In this document: piece by piece, positions 60,380 through 64,000 of the stretch | Numbering within the stretch: the first letter of the stretch is position 1 | Layout: the number at the start of each line of letters is the position of its first letter | From: Rhipicephalus microplus | Taxonomy: Eukaryota; Arthropoda; Arachnida; Ixodida; Ixodidae | DNA: 64,000 nucleotides | Direction: 5' to 3' | Assembly: GCF_043290135.1 (NCBI RefSeq) | Contig: NC_134703.1 | Location: 115,753,005-115,817,004, forward strand | Notes under the pieces: generated by a model | The model's database searches: none | The model's input: the letters and a program-made list of their open reading frames with translations, nothing else | Told to the model about the DNA's origin: nothing | Program-made: the position numbers and the translations under genes

Positions 60380-60920
60380 AGAGAGCAGTCACGTTTTTTA
60401 TTGCGATAGCAATTGTATGGACACTCTCGGTTGGATTTTGCCGCCGGCGTCGACGTCGATGCGGGTGTCGCTGTCACTCAACTTGTATGTATACGTATCT
60501 ATATATATGAAAACTACTGCAAAAAAAGATAAAAGAAAGACTTCGGCACGCGGAATCGAACTTGGGACATCTGAAACGCGAGTGCGAGGCATTAACCACT
60601 GAGCCACGGAGAAGCTTTTTTCTCTTTATTGCCTCAGCCACAGAGAAGCACGTCCCTGAACGTTAGAACGGCAAGTTATTTATATCTACCACTTACCGCT
60701 GGTGACGAGGATCTCGTGGGGTGGGGGTGGACTATCGTGTTTGCAGCATTACCAGCAAGATGGCGCAATGAGCGCGCGTCGCCACATTGTGATGATGCAG
60801 CGGCGCGCACTCTCAGCTCCCCCGCGTACTTTGCCCCGCAGAGAGAAGGGGGTACACGCTCACTAGCGCACCCTTATCTGGCACAAACACACAAAACAGA
60901 CAGCATATCCACGGCTTGAA
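60380..60920 (-). mobile_element. tRNA-derived repeat, copy 1
   Basis: On the minus strand, TGGCTCAGTGGTTAATGCC (A box) and AAGTTCGATTCC (B box) at about 60605-60541 form a tRNA-like head. The adjoining 60620-60890 block (including GCGTCGCCACATTGTGATG) is repeated at 62040-62260, about 1.43 kb away. Confidence 0.6.
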
Positions 60921-61344
60921 TGATGGAGAGTGGAGCGAAACTGGGTCCGCACGCCGCTGCCGCGCCGCTTCAGCCTCCCGTTCTCGTACGCCGGGATCTT
61001 GTCGGCGCCGCCACGCAGCTTCACGGCACGCTTCTGCCTCGTGCACTCTCACATCGAGGTTCCGTCTTCGAGCGCAAGCTGCCGCCGCCTCGCGCGCACG
61101 CCGCTCGGCAGCCTTGTCTATCCGCTGACCTTCTGAACGCGCGCCCGCGCCAAAACGGCTTTTATTTTACTACACCGCGCCCCTTAGCGTATGGCGCCGT
61201 GGATGAAGACGCGAACGCCAACGTCTTCGTGTGACGTCATTCCTATTTTCTCTCACGCTCGCACATGACTCTCCATCTTCGAGCGCGAGCCACCGCCGCC
61301 TTGCGCGTATCATACGTTTTATCGGCAAACCATGACTCATCCGC

Positions 61345-61735
61345 TGGACGCGTCCGTCCGTCCGTCGGCGGTCTGTCTGTCTGACGCACGAATGGACGGA
61401 CGGATGGACAGACGCATGAGCGAACGCAGGGACGGACGCATGGACGCACAGATGGATGAACGCAAGGACAGACGCACAGATTGACGGACGGATGGACACA
61501 CGATAAGACGGACGGATGGACGAATGAACAGATGGTCGCATGGACACATGGACGAACGCAGGGGCAGACGCACGGACGCACTGACAGACGGACGGATGGA
61601 TGGCCGCAGGGATTAACGCAGGGACGGACTGAAGCACAGATGAACGCACGAATAGACACACGAGAGGGCGGACGGATGGACGGAAGCAAGAACGAACAGA
61701 CGGCCGGAAGGAAGCATGGACGGAATGACAGACGC
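61345..61735. repeat. minisatellite of GACGGACGGATGGA-type units
   Basis: Irregular units of 10-16 bases built from GACGGA, GGATGGA, CGCATGGA and GACGCACGGAC. Translations give repetitive Cys/Val/Arg/Pro frames that are artefacts. Confidence 0.9.
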
Positions 61736-61964
61736 TTAGCGCCAGTCACCATCATTGACTCCATTAATATGCTGTAATTTTTCATTATTTATCATACTAC
61801 AACTAACGTCCTCTAGTATCGTACCATTTGGATTTTTGAGCGTATATGTATTTCGTTATGTGTACAGGTGCCGCCCTCTACGGCTGGTTCAATAGCTAAC
61901 AGAAGTGGCTACATCTGATTACGACGGGACGCTTAGCCCACGCCCTAAGGAGCTTCGCTCCTAA

Positions 61965-62260
61965 AGGACTTCGGCACGCGGAATTGAACTTGGGACCTCT
62001 GAGGCGTGAGTGCGAGGCGTTAACCACTGAGCTACGGAGAAGCACCTCCGTGAACGTTCAAACCTGAAGCTATTTATATCTACCATATAAGACTGGTGAC
62101 GGGCATCTTGGGGGGGACTATCGTGTTTGCAGCATTAGCAGCAAGATGGCGCAATGATCGCGCGTCGCCACATCATGAAGATGCAGCAGCGCGTAGCCCC
62201 GTCTCCCACGCGTATTTCGCTTCACGGAGAGGGAGGTAGACGCTCAATCGCGCGCTCTTA
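61965..62260 (-). mobile_element. tRNA-derived repeat, copy 2
   Basis: GACTTCGGCACGCGGAATTG and TTAACCACTGAGCTACGGAG match copy 1 at 60540-60605; the following block matches 60650-60890 with scattered differences. Confidence 0.62.

Positions 62261-64000
<1,740 letters not shown>

Noticed and set aside
61170..61785. Cys/Val/Arg-rich proteins up to 180 residues on the minus strand
   Set aside because: Periodic frames created by the GACGGA minisatellite, present in several frames at once.

Overview
This is a eukaryotic window, most likely from a hard tick (Ixodida). The evidence is one large gene split by long introns with GT-AG (and one GC-AG) splice sites, several tRNA-derived SINEs of the tick Ruka type, fragments of CR1/L2-like LINEs and a Penelope-like element, Ty3/gypsy elements and solo LTRs, many TA-flanked pogo/Tigger-type DNA elements, and abundant (AC)n. 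There are no operons, bacterial promoters, CRISPR arrays or phage genes. The organism assignment is inference.

1-34 kb: nine + strand exons (185-268, 3451-5458, 6853-7017, 8681-8751, 14288-14474, 14874-14982, 18565-19058, 22326-22489, 25642-25878) join with consistent phases into 3519 coding bases, or 1172 residues plus a stop; the 5' end lies outside the window. The product is a RUN-domain protein of the RUSC (iporin/UNC-14-like) family: a long Ser-rich, low-complexity N-terminal part, a RUN domain spread over exons 4-7, and a basic Ser/Pro tail. No SH3 domain is seen. A second exon-like segment with a stop (31205-31363), followed by about 2.6 kb of simple sequence and a good poly(A) signal at 33927, may be an alternative 3' end or the real 3' UTR. 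The introns carry an antisense Tigger-like transposon (8836-11294) with a broken transposase, a LINE fragment (15605-16621), a Ruka SINE, and several TA-flanked non-autonomous elements.

26-46 kb: a repeat-rich flank. It holds a solo LTR nested in a LINE fragment, a 1.1-kb solo LTR with a 5-bp target duplication, a pogo-like transposase remnant, a foldback element, and a tRNA-Asp-like sequence. Next to that is a 1.5-kb tandem array of about 145-bp monomers arranged as a three-monomer higher-order repeat. A decayed Ty3/gypsy pol with Penelope-like fragments and a 5'-truncated SINE with a 13-bp target duplication follow.

46-64 kb: mostly non-coding. Main items are a perfect 52-bp-arm palindrome, (AC)96, and a young Ty3/gypsy element on the minus strand (52987-58279, two 179-bp LTRs differing at one base) with a gag frameshift and a pol stop. 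That element sits exactly in the terminal bases of a DNA element with about 142-bp inverted repeats (ending at 59577). Further on are a duplicated tRNA-like SINE pair, a GACGGACGGATGGA-type minisatellite, and a terminal (AC)n run. The only host gene I can support is the RUSC-like gene; nearly everything else is transposable-element or satellite DNA.
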